Of a stretch of 64,000 bases of DNA, positions 45,085 to 55,694 are shown piece by piece. Position 1 is the first letter of the stretch; each line of letters begins with the position of its first letter. The notes beneath the pieces were generated by a model. The model worked only from the letters and a program-made list of their open reading frames with translations, was not told the DNA's origin and searched no databases. The DNA is taken from assembly GCF_006442975.2 (NCBI RefSeq), contig NZ_CP083954.1:3913501-3977500 (forward strand), given 5' to 3'. A program made the position numbers and the translations under genes. Source of the DNA: Mesorhizobium sp. B2-1-1 (lineage in GTDB: Bacteria > Pseudomonadota > Alphaproteobacteria > Rhizobiales > Rhizobiaceae).

Positions 45085-45711
45085 ATGGCCAAACCGGTCC
45101 TCTACGGCGCGGACTACAGCGTTTACGTGCGCATAGCGCGCATGGCGCTGGAGGAGAAGGGCGTCGACTATGAGCTTGTGCCGGTCGATGTCTTTGCCGC
45201 CGAGGGCATCCCCGGCTGGTATTTCGAGCACCACCCGTTCGGCCGCATCCCGGCCTTCGAGCATGACGGTTTTCGCCTGTTCGAGGCCAGCGCGATCACG
45301 CGCTATGTCGATGAAGCTTTCGACGGACCGCCCTTGCAGCCGAACGATCCGCGCGGCCGCGCGCGGATGAACCAGATCATCGGCATGCTCGACGCTTATG
45401 GCTATCGGGCCATGGTCTGGGACGTCGCCGTGGAGCGGCTGGAGAAGGCGTCGCCTGACGAAGCGCTGATTGTCAGCGGATTACGACAAGCAGGAACGGT
45501 CCTTCAGGCGCTCTCATCATTGAGATCCCCGGGGCCGTGGTTGCTCGGCAATCAACTGACGCTCGCCGACCTGCATGCGGCACCGATCATCGGCTATTTC
45601 GTCAAGGTGGCGGAAGGGCGCAAACTGCTGGCTCGCTTTGCCGACATACAGGACTGGTGGGATTGTATTGCTAAACAGGCAAGCTTTGCCAGGACTGAAA
45701 AGGCCGGCTGA
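45085..45711 (+). CDS. Glutathione S-transferase family protein
   Basis: 208 residues. The N-terminal thioredoxin-like domain (PVLYGADYSVYVRIARMALEEKGVDYELVPVDVF, PAFEHDGFRLFEASAITRYVDE) includes the Glu-Ser (EAS) pair binding glutathione gamma-glutamyl. The C-terminal part is helical (QLTLADLHAAPIIGYF). Probably a cytosolic detoxifying GST; substrate unknown. It has its own unit after the icd terminator. Confidence 0.9.
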   Translation: MAKPVLYGADYSVYVRIARMALEEKGVDYELVPVDVFAAEGIPGWYFEHHPFGRIPAFEHDGFRLFEASAITRYVDEAFDGPPLQPNDPRGRARMNQIIGMLDAYGYRAMVWDVAVERLEKASPDEALIVSGLRQAGTVLQALSSLRSPGPWLLGNQLTLADLHAAPIIGYFVKVAEGRKLLARFADIQDWWDCIAKQASFARTEKAG

Positions 45712-45861
45712 TCTGCGACAGCGCAGCGCAGCGATATTCGATTCAGGTCAACGATTTCGCGGACAGCCGATCATTGATGTCGCGCCGCCCATCATGAGGG
45801 GCCGCGCGACCTCGAAGGGAAGCAACCGGCCTGGAGCGTTGCCCCCCAATTCTGCAATGAA

Positions 45862-48528
45862 TCACGCCGCCTCCAGCGCCGCCCTCACCGCAGCAATCGC
45901 GTCGTCGGCCTTCGAGGCATCGGGGCCACCGGCCTGCGCCATGTCGGGCCGGCCGCCGCCGCCCTGCCCGCCGAGTACCGCGGAGGCGACGCGCACCAGG
46001 TCGACGGCGCTGAAGCGGCCGACGAGATCATCGGTGACAGCGACCACGACGCTCGCCTTGTTGTCCTCGCCCGCACCGACAAACACGACCACGCCGGAGC
46101 CGAGCGAGCTTTTGCCGGCATCGGCGAGCGGCTTCAGATCCTTCGGCGAGACACCGGAAACCGACTTGCCGAGGAAGCCGACGCCCGCGACGGTCTCGTT
46201 GGCGGCCGGCGCGTCAGCGGGCGACCCGCCGCCCAGCGCCAGCTTCTTGCGCGCTTCGGCGAGCTCCTTCTCGAGCTTCTTGCGCTCTTCGAGCAGGGCT
46301 TCAACACGCGCCGGCACGTCGGCCGGCGAGATTTTCAGTGTTGCCGCGGCCGCCTTCAGCCGCCGGTCCTGTTCGTCGAGATGCTTGCGCGCGGCCTCGC
46401 CCGTCAGCGCCTCGATGCGGCGCACGCCTGCGGCGACGGCGCTGTCGGACACGACGCGCACCAGGCCGATGTCACCGGTTGCCCTGACATGCGTGCCGCC
46501 GCAAAGCTCGACCGAATAGGGGCGGTTGGCCTTGGCGCCATGTAGGCCCGTGCCCATAGACACGACGCGCACCTCATCGCCGTATTTCTCGCCGAACAGC
46601 GCCATGGCGCCTTCGGCAATGGCATCGTCGACCGACATCAGGCGCGTGATCACCGGGCTGTTCTGCACCACGATCTCATTGGCCATGCGCTCGACCTCCT
46701 CGAGTTCCGAGGGCGAGATGGGCTTGTTGTGCGAGATGTCGAAGCGCAGGCGCTCGGGCGCGACCAGCGAACCCTTCTGTGCGACATGGGTGCCCAGCAC
46801 CTCGCGCAGCGCCTCATGGATCAGATGCGTCGCGGAATGGTTCGCGCGGAGCCTGGAGCGCCTCGCATGGTCAACCTTCAGCTCGACGGCGGCACCCGTC
46901 CTGGCAGTGCCGCTGACCACCTTGCCGAGATGCACGAACAGCCCGTCGGCCTTCTTCTGCGTATCGGAAATCTCGATCGAGAAGCCTTCGCCTGAAATGG
47001 TTCCGGTGTCGCCCATCTGGCCGCCGGATTCGGCATAGAACGGCGTCTGGTTGACGACTACGGCTACCGCTTCGCCCTTGCCGGCGCTGTCGACGGTCTT
47101 GCCGTCGCGGACAAGCGCCTGGATAATGCCTTCCGCCTGCTCGGTCTCGTAGCCGAGGAATTCGGTAGCGCCGGATTTTTCGCGCACCGGGAACCAGACC
47201 GCTTCGGTCGCCGCCTCGCCGGAGCCCGCCCAGTGCTTACGCGCCTCTGCCTTCTGCTGCTCCATCGCATTGGTGAAGCCGGCAAGATCGACCGAGATGT
47301 TGCGCTGGCGCAGCGCATCCTGCGTCAGGTCGAGCGGGAAGCCATAGGTGTCGTAAAGCTTGAAGGCCGTCTCGCCGTCCAGCATGTCGCCGGCGCCGAG
47401 CTTTTCCGTCGCCTCCGACAGCAAACCGAGGCCACGCACCAGTGTCTTGCGGAACCTGGTCTCTTCAAGCTTCAGCGTCTCGGTGATCAGCTGTTCGCCG
47501 CGCACCAGTTCCGGATAGGCCTGACCCATCTCGCGAACCAGCGCCGGCACCAGCTTCCACACCAGCGGCTCGTTCGCACCGAGCAGCTGTGCATGGCGCA
47601 TGGCGCGGCGCATGATGCGGCGCAGCACATAGCCGCGGCCTTCATTCGATGGCAGCACGCCGTCTGCGACCAGGAACGACGACGAGCGCAGGTGATCGGC
47701 TATGACGCGATAGGATGCGACGGTCTCGGCGTCGGGACCGCGACCGAGCGCGGACGACGCCGCATCGATCAGATGGCGGAACAGGTCGGTCTCAAACACG
47801 CTTTCCACGCCTTGCAGGATGGAGGCCATGCGCTCCAGCCCCATGCCGGTGTCGATCGACGGGCGCGGCAGGTCAATGCGCTCGTCCTTCGTCACTTGCT
47901 CGTACTGCATGAACACCAGGTTCCAGAATTCCAGGAACCGGTCGCCATCCTCCTCCGGGGTGCCGGGCGGACCGCCCCAGATGTGCTCGCCGCGATCGAT
48001 GAAAATTTCCGAGCATGGCCCGCACGGCCCGGTGTCGCCCATCGCCCAGAAATTGTCGGAGGTTGGGATGCGGATGATGCGATCATCGGAAAAGCCGGCG
48101 ATCTTCTTCCAGAAGCCGGCCGCCTCGTCGTCGGTGTGGTAGACGGTGACGAGCAGCTTGTCCTTCTTAAGCCCGAACTCCCTGGTAATGAGGTTCCAGG
48201 CCAACTCGATGGCGCGCTCCTTGAAATAGTCGCCGAAGGAGAAATTGCCGAGCATCTCGAAGAAGGTCAGGTGGCGCGCGGTGTAGCCGACATTGTCGAG
48301 GTCGTTGTGCTTGCCGCCGGCGCGAACGCTTTTCTGGGCGGTCGTGGCACGCGAATAGGGCCGCTTCTCCAGGCCGGTGAAGACGTTCTTGAACTGCACC
48401 ATGCCGGCATTGGTGAACATCAGCGTCGGATCGTTGCGCGGTACAAGCGGGCTCGACGCCACGACCTCGTGACCCTCCTTGCGGAAATAGTCGAGAAATG
48501 TCGACCGGATCTCGTTCACGCCACTCAT
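45862..48528 (-). CDS. alaS: Alanyl-tRNA synthetase
   Basis: 888 residues from ATG 48528. The N-terminal class II core starts [50 protein letters not shown]; the editing domain has [13 protein letters not shown] (about 563) and CGGTHV (about 674), which hydrolyse Ser- and Gly-tRNA; the C-Ala domain ([14 protein letters not shown]) ends the protein. It charges tRNA-Ala. It lies downstream of recA after a terminator, as in many alphaproteobacteria. The in-frame extension to 48681 has no family support. Confidence 0.97.
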   Translation of the reverse strand: MSGVNEIRSTFLDYFRKEGHEVVASSPLVPRNDPTLMFTNAGMVQFKNVFTGLEKRPYSRATTAQKSVRAGGKHNDLDNVGYTARHLTFFEMLGNFSFGDYFKERAIELAWNLITREFGLKKDKLLVTVYHTDDEAAGFWKKIAGFSDDRIIRIPTSDNFWAMGDTGPCGPCSEIFIDRGEHIWGGPPGTPEEDGDRFLEFWNLVFMQYEQVTKDERIDLPRPSIDTGMGLERMASILQGVESVFETDLFRHLIDAASSALGRGPDAETVASYRVIADHLRSSSFLVADGVLPSNEGRGYVLRRIMRRAMRHAQLLGANEPLVWKLVPALVREMGQAYPELVRGEQLITETLKLEETRFRKTLVRGLGLLSEATEKLGAGDMLDGETAFKLYDTYGFPLDLTQDALRQRNISVDLAGFTNAMEQQKAEARKHWAGSGEAATEAVWFPVREKSGATEFLGYETEQAEGIIQALVRDGKTVDSAGKGEAVAVVVNQTPFYAESGGQMGDTGTISGEGFSIEISDTQKKADGLFVHLGKVVSGTARTGAAVELKVDHARRSRLRANHSATHLIHEALREVLGTHVAQKGSLVAPERLRFDISHNKPISPSELEEVERMANEIVVQNSPVITRLMSVDDAIAEGAMALFGEKYGDEVRVVSMGTGLHGAKANRPYSVELCGGTHVRATGDIGLVRVVSDSAVAAGVRRIEALTGEAARKHLDEQDRRLKAAAATLKISPADVPARVEALLEERKKLEKELAEARKKLALGGGSPADAPAANETVAGVGFLGKSVSGVSPKDLKPLADAGKSSLGSGVVVFVGAGEDNKASVVVAVTDDLVGRFSAVDLVRVASAVLGGQGGGGRPDMAQAGGPDASKADDAIAAVRAALEAA

Positions 48529-48832
48529 GAATGCTGCCTTTTCGAGAGAGCCGCCGGCCGGACCGGCGGAAAATGGGCTCTGCTTTAGAAGATGGAGCTG
48601 GCCTTTTAGCCGCCGCTTGGCACCCTGTCCAGAAACACGCAAGCCGGCCAATTCGCGGTTCACCAGCCACCCAAAACGCAAACCGCCGGCACGGGGCCGG
48701 CGGTTCGAAACGCAATACTACAGAACTCGATTACATAAGCTCAAATTGATGAACCGGGATTATGGCCGAACTCGGGCCATAAACCGAACGCTAGATCGCG
48801 CCGGCGAACGCTTGAATTGCGCCGGCGAACGC
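48529..48832. other. 304 bp between recA and alaS
   Basis: It contains the recA terminator (48671-48705) and tandem repeats at the recA 3' end (48791-48839). The remaining ~140 nt upstream of alaS should hold its promoter; none was called confidently. Confidence 0.55.
48671..48705 (-). terminator. Rho-independent terminator of recA
   Basis: On the minus strand AACCGCCGGC pairs with GCCGGCGGTT (10 bp, 5 nt loop) and is followed by TGCGTTTTGG. It lies about 128 nt past the recA stop. Confidence 0.8.

Positions 48833-48845
<13 letters not shown>
48791..48845 (-). repeat. 21 bp in-frame tandem repeat across the recA stop codon
   Basis: On the minus strand the 21 bp unit GCCGGCGCGATGTAAGCGTT(C) is repeated about 2.8 times from the last codons of recA. 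The recA TAA lies in unit 1; the corresponding codon is CAA in unit 2 and TAG in unit 3, all in the recA frame. Confidence 0.85.
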
Positions 48846-49930
<1,085 letters not shown>

Positions 49931-49985
49931 GATACATCACCCCGTAGTCGTCAATGAAGGCCGGACAATCCGTAATCCTTGGTTA

Positions 49986-50014
49986 TTTGTACCTTTTTTG
50001 TTCTCATTTGGCAA
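49986..50014 (-). promoter_or_regulatory. recA promoter with overlapping LexA (SOS) box
   Basis: On the minus strand TTGCCA (50014-50009) is 17 nt from TACAAA (49991-49986). Inside lies GAAC-N7-GTAC (50003-49989), one base from the alphaproteobacterial LexA site GAAC-N7-GAAC. A weaker second match, GTTC-N7-GTCT on the + strand, is at 50055-50069. LexA bound between -35 and -10 would block transcription. Confidence 0.55.
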
Positions 50015-50212
50015 GAGGGATCAAGCATTTGAAAAATAAGCAACATCCTGATTTGTTCTTTTTTTGTCTCACGATTCGGCTCCAGCATGACCCGAATATT
50101 AGGCCAGGCTGGTTCGCCGTGCCGGCCTCACGAATCGCTGGTTGTTGCCTGCGAAGCTCCGTCGCACAGCATGGCGCTTGTGCGTGACCGCCAACAAAGG
50201 TCATATCGGCGC

Positions 50213-51157
50213 ATGGTGAGATCTCCAAGAGTCCTGGCGGTGGGCGGCGCCCATATCGACAGGCGCGGCCAGGTGTCCGGCGCTTACGTGCCGGCTGCCT
50301 CCAACCCGGGCACGATGCGCGAGGACGTTGGCGGCGGCGTCTTCAACGCATTGCGCAGCACGGTGCGGCGAGGCGTCTCGGGCTCGTTGCTGTCGGTGCG
50401 CGGCGGCGATGCCGCCGCCGACACGGTTTCGCGCGCCATCGCCGAAGCAGGCATTGCCGACCTGTCCGCGGTGTTCCTCGACCGCACGACGCCGAGCTAT
50501 ACGGCGCTGATCGACCGCGAGGGCGAACTGCTCGTCGGCTTTGCCGACATGGCGCTTTATGAGCTGGCATTTGCAAAGCAGATCCGCCGCTCCAGGGTGA
50601 GGGAGGAGATCGCCGCCGCAGATGCCGTCCTGTGCGACGTCAATCTGCCATCGGCGGCTCTGGAGCGGCTGGTATCGCTTGCCGCCGGCAAGCCCGTGTT
50701 CGCCATTGCCATTTCACCGGCCAAGGTCGTGCGCTTGACACCAGTGCTCGGCGGCCTGGCCGTCGCCTTCATGAACAGGCGCGAGGCGGTGGCGCTTGCC
50801 GGGCTTGACGATGCCGCCTCTCAAAAAACTGTCCTCGACGGGCTGAGAAGCGCCGGCCTCGACAGCGCGGTGGTCACGGCGGGCGGCGGCCCGGTGCTGG
50901 GCTTCGACCGCGACGGCAGCTTTGCCGTCGTCCCGCCCCCTCCAAGAAAGGTCGTGGACGTCACCGGCGCCGGCGATGCGCTTGCCGGCGCGACGGTCGC
51001 CGCCCTACTGCGCGGCATGCCCTTGCGCGCGGCGCTGCGCGAGGGCGTCGCCGCCGCGACGCTGGCTATTGAAAGCGCGGGCGCCGTTCCCGATTTCACC
51101 ACGGCGACTTTCGCGCAAGCGCTGGCTCTTGTGCCCGAAGAGCAGGAAATGGCATGA
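50213..51157 (+). CDS. psuK: PfkB-family kinase, probable pseudouridine kinase
   Basis: 314 residues from ATG 50213 (the frame opens at 50087 but the ribokinase fold starts MVRSPRVLAVGGAHIDRRGQ). GGGVFNALRSTVRRG, DVTGAGDALAGATVAALLRG (catalytic Asp about 255, anion hole GAGDA) are PfkB marks. Adjacent psuG makes pseudouridine kinase the likely activity: phosphorylating pseudouridine to its 5'-phosphate. It is divergent from recA across about 280 bp. Confidence 0.88.
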   Translation: MVRSPRVLAVGGAHIDRRGQVSGAYVPAASNPGTMREDVGGGVFNALRSTVRRGVSGSLLSVRGGDAAADTVSRAIAEAGIADLSAVFLDRTTPSYTALIDREGELLVGFADMALYELAFAKQIRRSRVREEIAAADAVLCDVNLPSAALERLVSLAAGKPVFAIAISPAKVVRLTPVLGGLAVAFMNRREAVALAGLDDAASQKTVLDGLRSAGLDSAVVTAGGGPVLGFDRDGSFAVVPPPPRKVVDVTGAGDALAGATVAALLRGMPLRAALREGVAAATLAIESAGAVPDFTTATFAQALALVPEEQEMA

Positions 51158-51203
51158 GACCGGCATCCGAAAGGATGCGCCGCACTTCGGATTGGAGATC
51201 CAG

Positions 51204-52121
<918 letters not shown>

Positions 52122-52141
52122 GCCGATGTGGGCGGGACGGC

Positions 52142-52296
52142 ACCCCCCCTCTGTCCTGCCGGACATCTCCCCCGCAAGGAGGAGATCAGACGTCACACCG
52201 GCTTTCGCCAATTTTCAACGTTGAAGAAACAGGCCGCCAGTGAAACTGGCAATCTCCCCCCTTGCGGGGGAGATGGCCGGCAGGCCAGAGGGGGGT
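52142..52296. repeat. 155 bp interspersed palindromic repeat, copy 2
   Basis: Arms CACCCCCCCTCTGTCCTGCC... and ...GGCAGGCCAGAGGGGGGT flank a ~65 bp core containing GGCTTTCGCCAATTTTC. It matches copy 1 at 14093-14248 in arms and core motif. It sits between psuG and the TfoX-N gene. Left arm differs slightly (GTCC/GGAC for GGCC/GGCC), so the palindrome is imperfect. Confidence 0.88.
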
Positions 52297-52320
52297 GTGA
52301 AGGAACTCGACGGCTGCGCT

Positions 52321-52644
52321 TCACTTCCCCGCCCTTCGCCCCGCCTCATAGGCCCGCCGCGCCCAGACCGCCATCTCGTCGGGGTCGTCGAAGGCACTGT
52401 CGGGAATGCTCCAATAGGGCATCGCCACCAGCTTGCCGTGCCGGGACCCGGTGTAGGTCCACTGCGTGCAGCCGGCGGCCTCGAAGTCGGGCGCGCTTTG
52501 CTCGTCCGCTTTCAGCATCAATTCGCCGCGCAACACGATGGCGACGATGACGCCGTCGGCATAGATGCCCTTGCCGCCGAACAGTTTGCGGATGCTGACC
52601 GGGCCCAGGCTCTGGAAGAGTTCTTCTATGCGTTCATTGTCCAT
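52321..52644 (-). CDS. TfoX/Sxy N-terminal domain protein
   Basis: 107 residues. IEELFQSLGPVSIRKLFGGKGIYADGVIVAIVLRGELMLKADEQS and FEAAGCTQWTYTG...MPYWSIPDSAFDDPDEMAVWARRAYEAGRR match TfoX_N. In gammaproteobacteria Sxy regulates competence, but isolated N-domains of Rhizobiales have no known role. Single gene between the repeat and the GFA gene. Confidence 0.9.
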   Translation of the reverse strand: MDNERIEELFQSLGPVSIRKLFGGKGIYADGVIVAIVLRGELMLKADEQSAPDFEAAGCTQWTYTGSRHGKLVAMPYWSIPDSAFDDPDEMAVWARRAYEAGRRAGK

Positions 52645-52736
52645 GCGCGGATCATGTCACCGCGATCCGGCCTTGTCATCGCCGCAACCAAAACCATGCT
52701 GACAGGTTGAAAGGGGATCGACCGGAGTTTCCCGTC

Positions 52737-53234
52737 ATGCCTGTCCTGCTCAAAGGCTCCTGCCGCTGCAATGCCGTTCGTTTCGAGGTGGAAAGCCACA
52801 CGCCCGTGCCGTTCATGCTGTGCTACTGCTCGATCTGCCGCAAGCAGCAGGGCGGCGGCGGTTTTGCCATCAATCTCGGCGCCGACTACGAGACGATGAC
52901 CATCCGCGGCAAGAGCAGCCTCGGCGTCTATCGGGCCGAGATCGAGGACGACGAACATCCGCATTGCGAAATCTCGACCGGAGAGCGCAATTTCTGCCGC
53001 AAATGCGGATCGGCGCTGTGGCTCTACGACCCGACCTGGCCGGAACTCGTCCATCCCTTCGCCTCGGCGATCGACAGCGACCTGCCGAAACCGCCAAGCA
53101 AGGTGCATCTGATGCTGAAATACAAGGCCAACTGGGTCGAGCCCGATGTCGGGCCGAGCGACAAGGTGTTCGACGTCTATCCCGAGGAATCGATCGCCGC
53201 CTGGCATAAGCGGACCGGGACGTGGGTGGAGTGA
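52737..53234 (+). CDS. GFA family protein (glutathione-dependent formaldehyde-activating-like)
   Basis: 165 residues from ATG 52737. Zinc-binding cysteines lie in CRCNAVRFEVE, CYCSICRKQQGG and NFCRKCGSALW, the GFA pattern. The family includes glutathione-dependent formaldehyde-activating enzyme, but most members are of unknown function and the name is not proof of formaldehyde metabolism. Divergent from TfoX-N; no link to neighbours. Confidence 0.88.
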   Translation: MPVLLKGSCRCNAVRFEVESHTPVPFMLCYCSICRKQQGGGGFAINLGADYETMTIRGKSSLGVYRAEIEDDEHPHCEISTGERNFCRKCGSALWLYDPTWPELVHPFASAIDSDLPKPPSKVHLMLKYKANWVEPDVGPSDKVFDVYPEESIAAWHKRTGTWVE

Positions 53235-53341
53235 GTGTCTTCGCTGCGTTCTAAGGGAGGTGAGGAGTGGTCTGCGCAGCAGGCGGGAAGCCAATTGCGC
53301 GGCTTTTCGAATGACGAACGCCGGCAGCGGGGCTATCGCTG

Positions 53342-53395
53342 CCCCTCATCCGGCCCTGGGGGACACCTTCTCCCCGTAAACGGGACGAAGGAAGG
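53342..53395. repeat. Degenerate copy of the CCCCTCATCC/CCTTCTCC repeat
   Basis: CCCCTCATCCGG (53342), then ACCTTCTCCCCG and a partial CGGGAC-GAAGG return arm. It shares the outer CCCCTCATCC and inner ACCTTCTCC motifs of the complete element at 55551-55668 and of 25042-25071. It lies in the gap between GFA and sufA. Confidence 0.65.
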
Positions 53396-53776
53396 TCAGG
53401 CGGAGGCGCGTGCTTCTGCCAGCGCCTTGAGGTCGGCCGGCTTCAGTTCGACGGATTCGCCGCAGCCGCAGGCCGAGCTCTGGTTCGGGTTGCGGAAGGT
53501 GAAGCCGGTGCGCAGCGTCGTCTGCTCGAAATCCATCTCGGTGCCGAACAGGAAAAGTGCTGCTTCCGGCGCGACATAGACATGGGCGCCGTCGCGCTCG
53601 ATGTGGTCGTCCTTGGTATTGGGTTCGGTCACCAGGTCAACCGTGTATTCCATGCCGGCGCAACCGCCCTTCTTGATACCGAGGCGAATGCCATGCGCAT
53701 TCTCACGCGTGGCAACGATCTCGCGCACCCGGTCGGCGGCCTTTTCGGTCATCGTGATGACGGCAAAGCGTCCCAT
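53396..53776 (-). CDS. sufA: Iron-sulfur assembly scaffold/carrier SufA (HesB/IscA family)
   Basis: 126 residues from ATG 53776 (GGAAAAAG upstream). The three conserved cysteines are Cys39 (GGCAGMEY), Cys103 and Cys105 (SACGCGES). A-type proteins accept clusters from SufBCD and pass them on. It ends the suf gene run; a 101 bp gap with a palindrome (53826-53841) separates it from the DUF59 gene, so a local promoter is possible. Confidence 0.94.
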   Translation of the reverse strand: MGRFAVITMTEKAADRVREIVATRENAHGIRLGIKKGGCAGMEYTVDLVTEPNTKDDHIERDGAHVYVAPEAALFLFGTEMDFEQTTLRTGFTFRNPNQSSACGCGESVELKPADLKALAEARASA

Positions 53777-53825
53777 CTTTTTCCTTCTCCATTCCATGCA
53801 GGTTCAAGGCCTGCCGAATGATTCC

Positions 53826-53841
53826 TCACCTAAAATGGTGA
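53826..53841. promoter_or_regulatory. Palindrome upstream of sufA
   Basis: TCACC-TAAAAT-GGTGA, a perfect 5 bp inverted repeat around an A/T core, in the 101 bp gap before sufA. Possibly an operator or a weak -10 region; no regulator can be named. Confidence 0.3.
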
Positions 53842-53877
53842 AGTTTTACCACTGGCGCAAGTGTGCCGGACTCGACG

Positions 53878-54270
53878 TCAGTACCAGCCCACCGCCACCT
53901 GCGCCTCTTCCGACATGCGATCGGGCGACCAGGGCGGGTCGAATGTCATGTTGACCTCGACGCCCGACACGCCTTCGACGGCGCCGACGGCGTTCTCAAC
54001 CCAGCCCGGCATCTCGCCGGCCACCGGGCAGCCGGGCGCGGTCAGCGTCATGTCGATCTTGACTGAGCGGTCGTCCTCGATGTCGATCTTGTAGACGAGG
54101 CCAAGCTCGTAGATATCGGCCGGGATTTCCGGGTCGTAGACCGTCTTCAGCGCCGAAACGATGTCGTCGGTCAGCCGCGCCAGTTCGTCGGCGGGAATGG
54201 CGGACGCGGAAACCACCGCATTGGCGGCCGCGTCGGGAACAGCATCGGTGGCTGTGCTGGCATCTTCCAT
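53878..54270 (-). CDS. sufT: SUF-system DUF59 protein (SufT/MIP18-like)
   Basis: 130 residues from ATG 54270, with GGGTGA before it; GTG 54279, which overlaps the sufS stop, is the alternative. Residues ~28-130 are the DUF59 domain: LKTVYDPEIPADIYELGLVYKIDI and TLTAPGCPVAGEMPGWVENAV with the reactive Cys81. SufT-type proteins assist Fe-S cluster maturation. It lies between sufS and sufA. Confidence 0.9.
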   Translation of the reverse strand: MEDASTATDAVPDAAANAVVSASAIPADELARLTDDIVSALKTVYDPEIPADIYELGLVYKIDIEDDRSVKIDMTLTAPGCPVAGEMPGWVENAVGAVEGVSGVEVNMTFDPPWSPDRMSEEAQVAVGWY

Positions 54271-54275
54271 TATCG

Positions 54276-55514
54276 TCACCCGAAAAACTTGCGCGCTTTT
54301 TCCAACGCATCAGCCAAAGCATCGACTTCGGCTCGCGTATTATACATGCCGAACGACGCCCTGCATGTGGAGGTTACGCCGAAGCGTTTCAACAGGGGCT
54401 GGGCGCAATGGGTGCCCGCGCGCACAGCCACGCCTTGCCGGTCGATCACCATCGACACGTCATGGGCATGAATGCCTTGCAGCTCGAACGAGATGATGGC
54501 GCCCTTGCCGGGCGCGTCGCCGAAGATGCGCAGCGAGTTGATGGCGCGCAGCCGCTCGTGCGCATAGTCCTTCAAATCGGCCTCGTGCGCGGCGATGCGC
54601 TCGCGGCCGATCTTTTCCATGTAATCGAGCGCGGCGCCGAGCCCGATCGCCTGGACGATCGGCGGCGTACCGGCCTCGAAGCGGTGCGGCGGGTCGTTGT
54701 AGGTGACGATGTCTTCGGTCACCTCCTCGATCATCTCGCCGCCACCCATGAACGGACGCATGCGCTGCAAGATGTCCTTCTTGCCATAGAGCACACCGAT
54801 GCCGGAGGGACCGTAGACCTTGTGGCCGGTGAAGACGAAGAAATCGCAGTCGAGGTCCTGCACGTCGATGGGCATATGGACAGCGCTCTGGCTGCCGTCG
54901 ACGAGCACGGGAATGCCGCGCGAATGCGCGATGCGCACGATCTCCTTGATCGGCGTCACCGTGCCCAGCGCGTTCGACATCTGCGTGATAGCGACCAGCT
55001 TCGTCCGGTCTGTCAGCCGCTTCTCGAATTCCTCGATGTGGAAGACGCCGAGATCGTCGACCGGCACCCAGACCAGTTTGGCGCCCTGCCGCTCGCGGAT
55101 GAAATGCCATGGCACGATGTTGGAGTGGTGCTCCATGATCGACAGCACGATCTCGTCGCCCTCGCCGATATTGGGCATGCCATAGCCATAGGCGACCGTG
55201 TTGATCGCCGATGTCGTGTTCGAGGTGAAGACGATATTGTCGGTGCTCGGCGCATTGAGGAAGCGGCGAACCGTCTCCCGCGCCTTCTCATAGGCGTCGG
55301 TCGCTGCATTGGACAGGAAGTGCAGGCCGCGATGGACGTTGGCGTATTCCTGGGCATAGGCGTGCTGGACCGCGTCGAGCACCGCCTGCGGCTTCTGCGC
55401 CGAGGCGCCATTGTCGAGATAGACGAGAGGTTTGCCGTAGACTTCGCGTGACAGAATCGGGAAATCGCGGCGGATCGCCTCGACGTCGTAGGTTTCGACT
55501 TTCTGGTCCATCAT
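54276..55514 (-). CDS. sufS: Cysteine desulfurase SufS
   Basis: 412 residues, group II desulfurase. PLP lysine is Lys232 (FVFTGHKVYGPSG) and the persulfide cysteine Cys370 (VRAGTHCAQPLL). PLVYLDNGASAQKPQAVLDA and NTTSAINTVAYGYG are typical. It supplies sulfur to SufBCD. A SufE partner is not seen in the window. It starts 180 bp after sufD; the palindromic repeat 55551-55668 fills that space. Confidence 0.96.
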   Translation of the reverse strand: MMDQKVETYDVEAIRRDFPILSREVYGKPLVYLDNGASAQKPQAVLDAVQHAYAQEYANVHRGLHFLSNAATDAYEKARETVRRFLNAPSTDNIVFTSNTTSAINTVAYGYGMPNIGEGDEIVLSIMEHHSNIVPWHFIRERQGAKLVWVPVDDLGVFHIEEFEKRLTDRTKLVAITQMSNALGTVTPIKEIVRIAHSRGIPVLVDGSQSAVHMPIDVQDLDCDFFVFTGHKVYGPSGIGVLYGKKDILQRMRPFMGGGEMIEEVTEDIVTYNDPPHRFEAGTPPIVQAIGLGAALDYMEKIGRERIAAHEADLKDYAHERLRAINSLRIFGDAPGKGAIISFELQGIHAHDVSMVIDRQGVAVRAGTHCAQPLLKRFGVTSTCRASFGMYNTRAEVDALADALEKARKFFG

Positions 55515-55550
55515 AAGCTCTCTTGAGGCACCGCCTCATTCCGTGCAACG

Positions 55551-55668
55551 CCCCTCATCCGTCTCGGCGCTTCGCGCCAATCCACCTTCTCCCACAAGGG
55601 GAGAAGGTCAGGCGCTCTTCCTTCTCCCCTTGTGGGAGAAGGTGGCCGCGAAGCGGCCGGATCAGGGG
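55551..55668. repeat. 118 bp palindromic repeat inside the suf operon
   Basis: Outer arms CCCCTCATCC (55551-55560) and GGATCAGGGG (55659-55668); inner arms of 26 bp (55582-55607 and 55619-55644) are perfect inverted copies. Core motifs CACCTTCTCCCACAAGGGGA and AAGCGGCCGGAT resemble common Rhizobiales intergenic palindromes. It lies between sufD and sufS. Confidence 0.92.
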
Positions 55669-55694
55669 TGTTCGCCGGAGCGAGCCCTATCCAC

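Noticed and set aside
47233..48588. 451-codon + strand frame antisense to alaS
   Set aside because: Long antisense frame typical of high-GC DNA; alaS is unmistakable on the minus strand.
49954..50187. 77-codon + strand frame in the recA/psuK gap
   Set aside because: Low-complexity translation crossing the recA promoter and SOS box; no family or start context.
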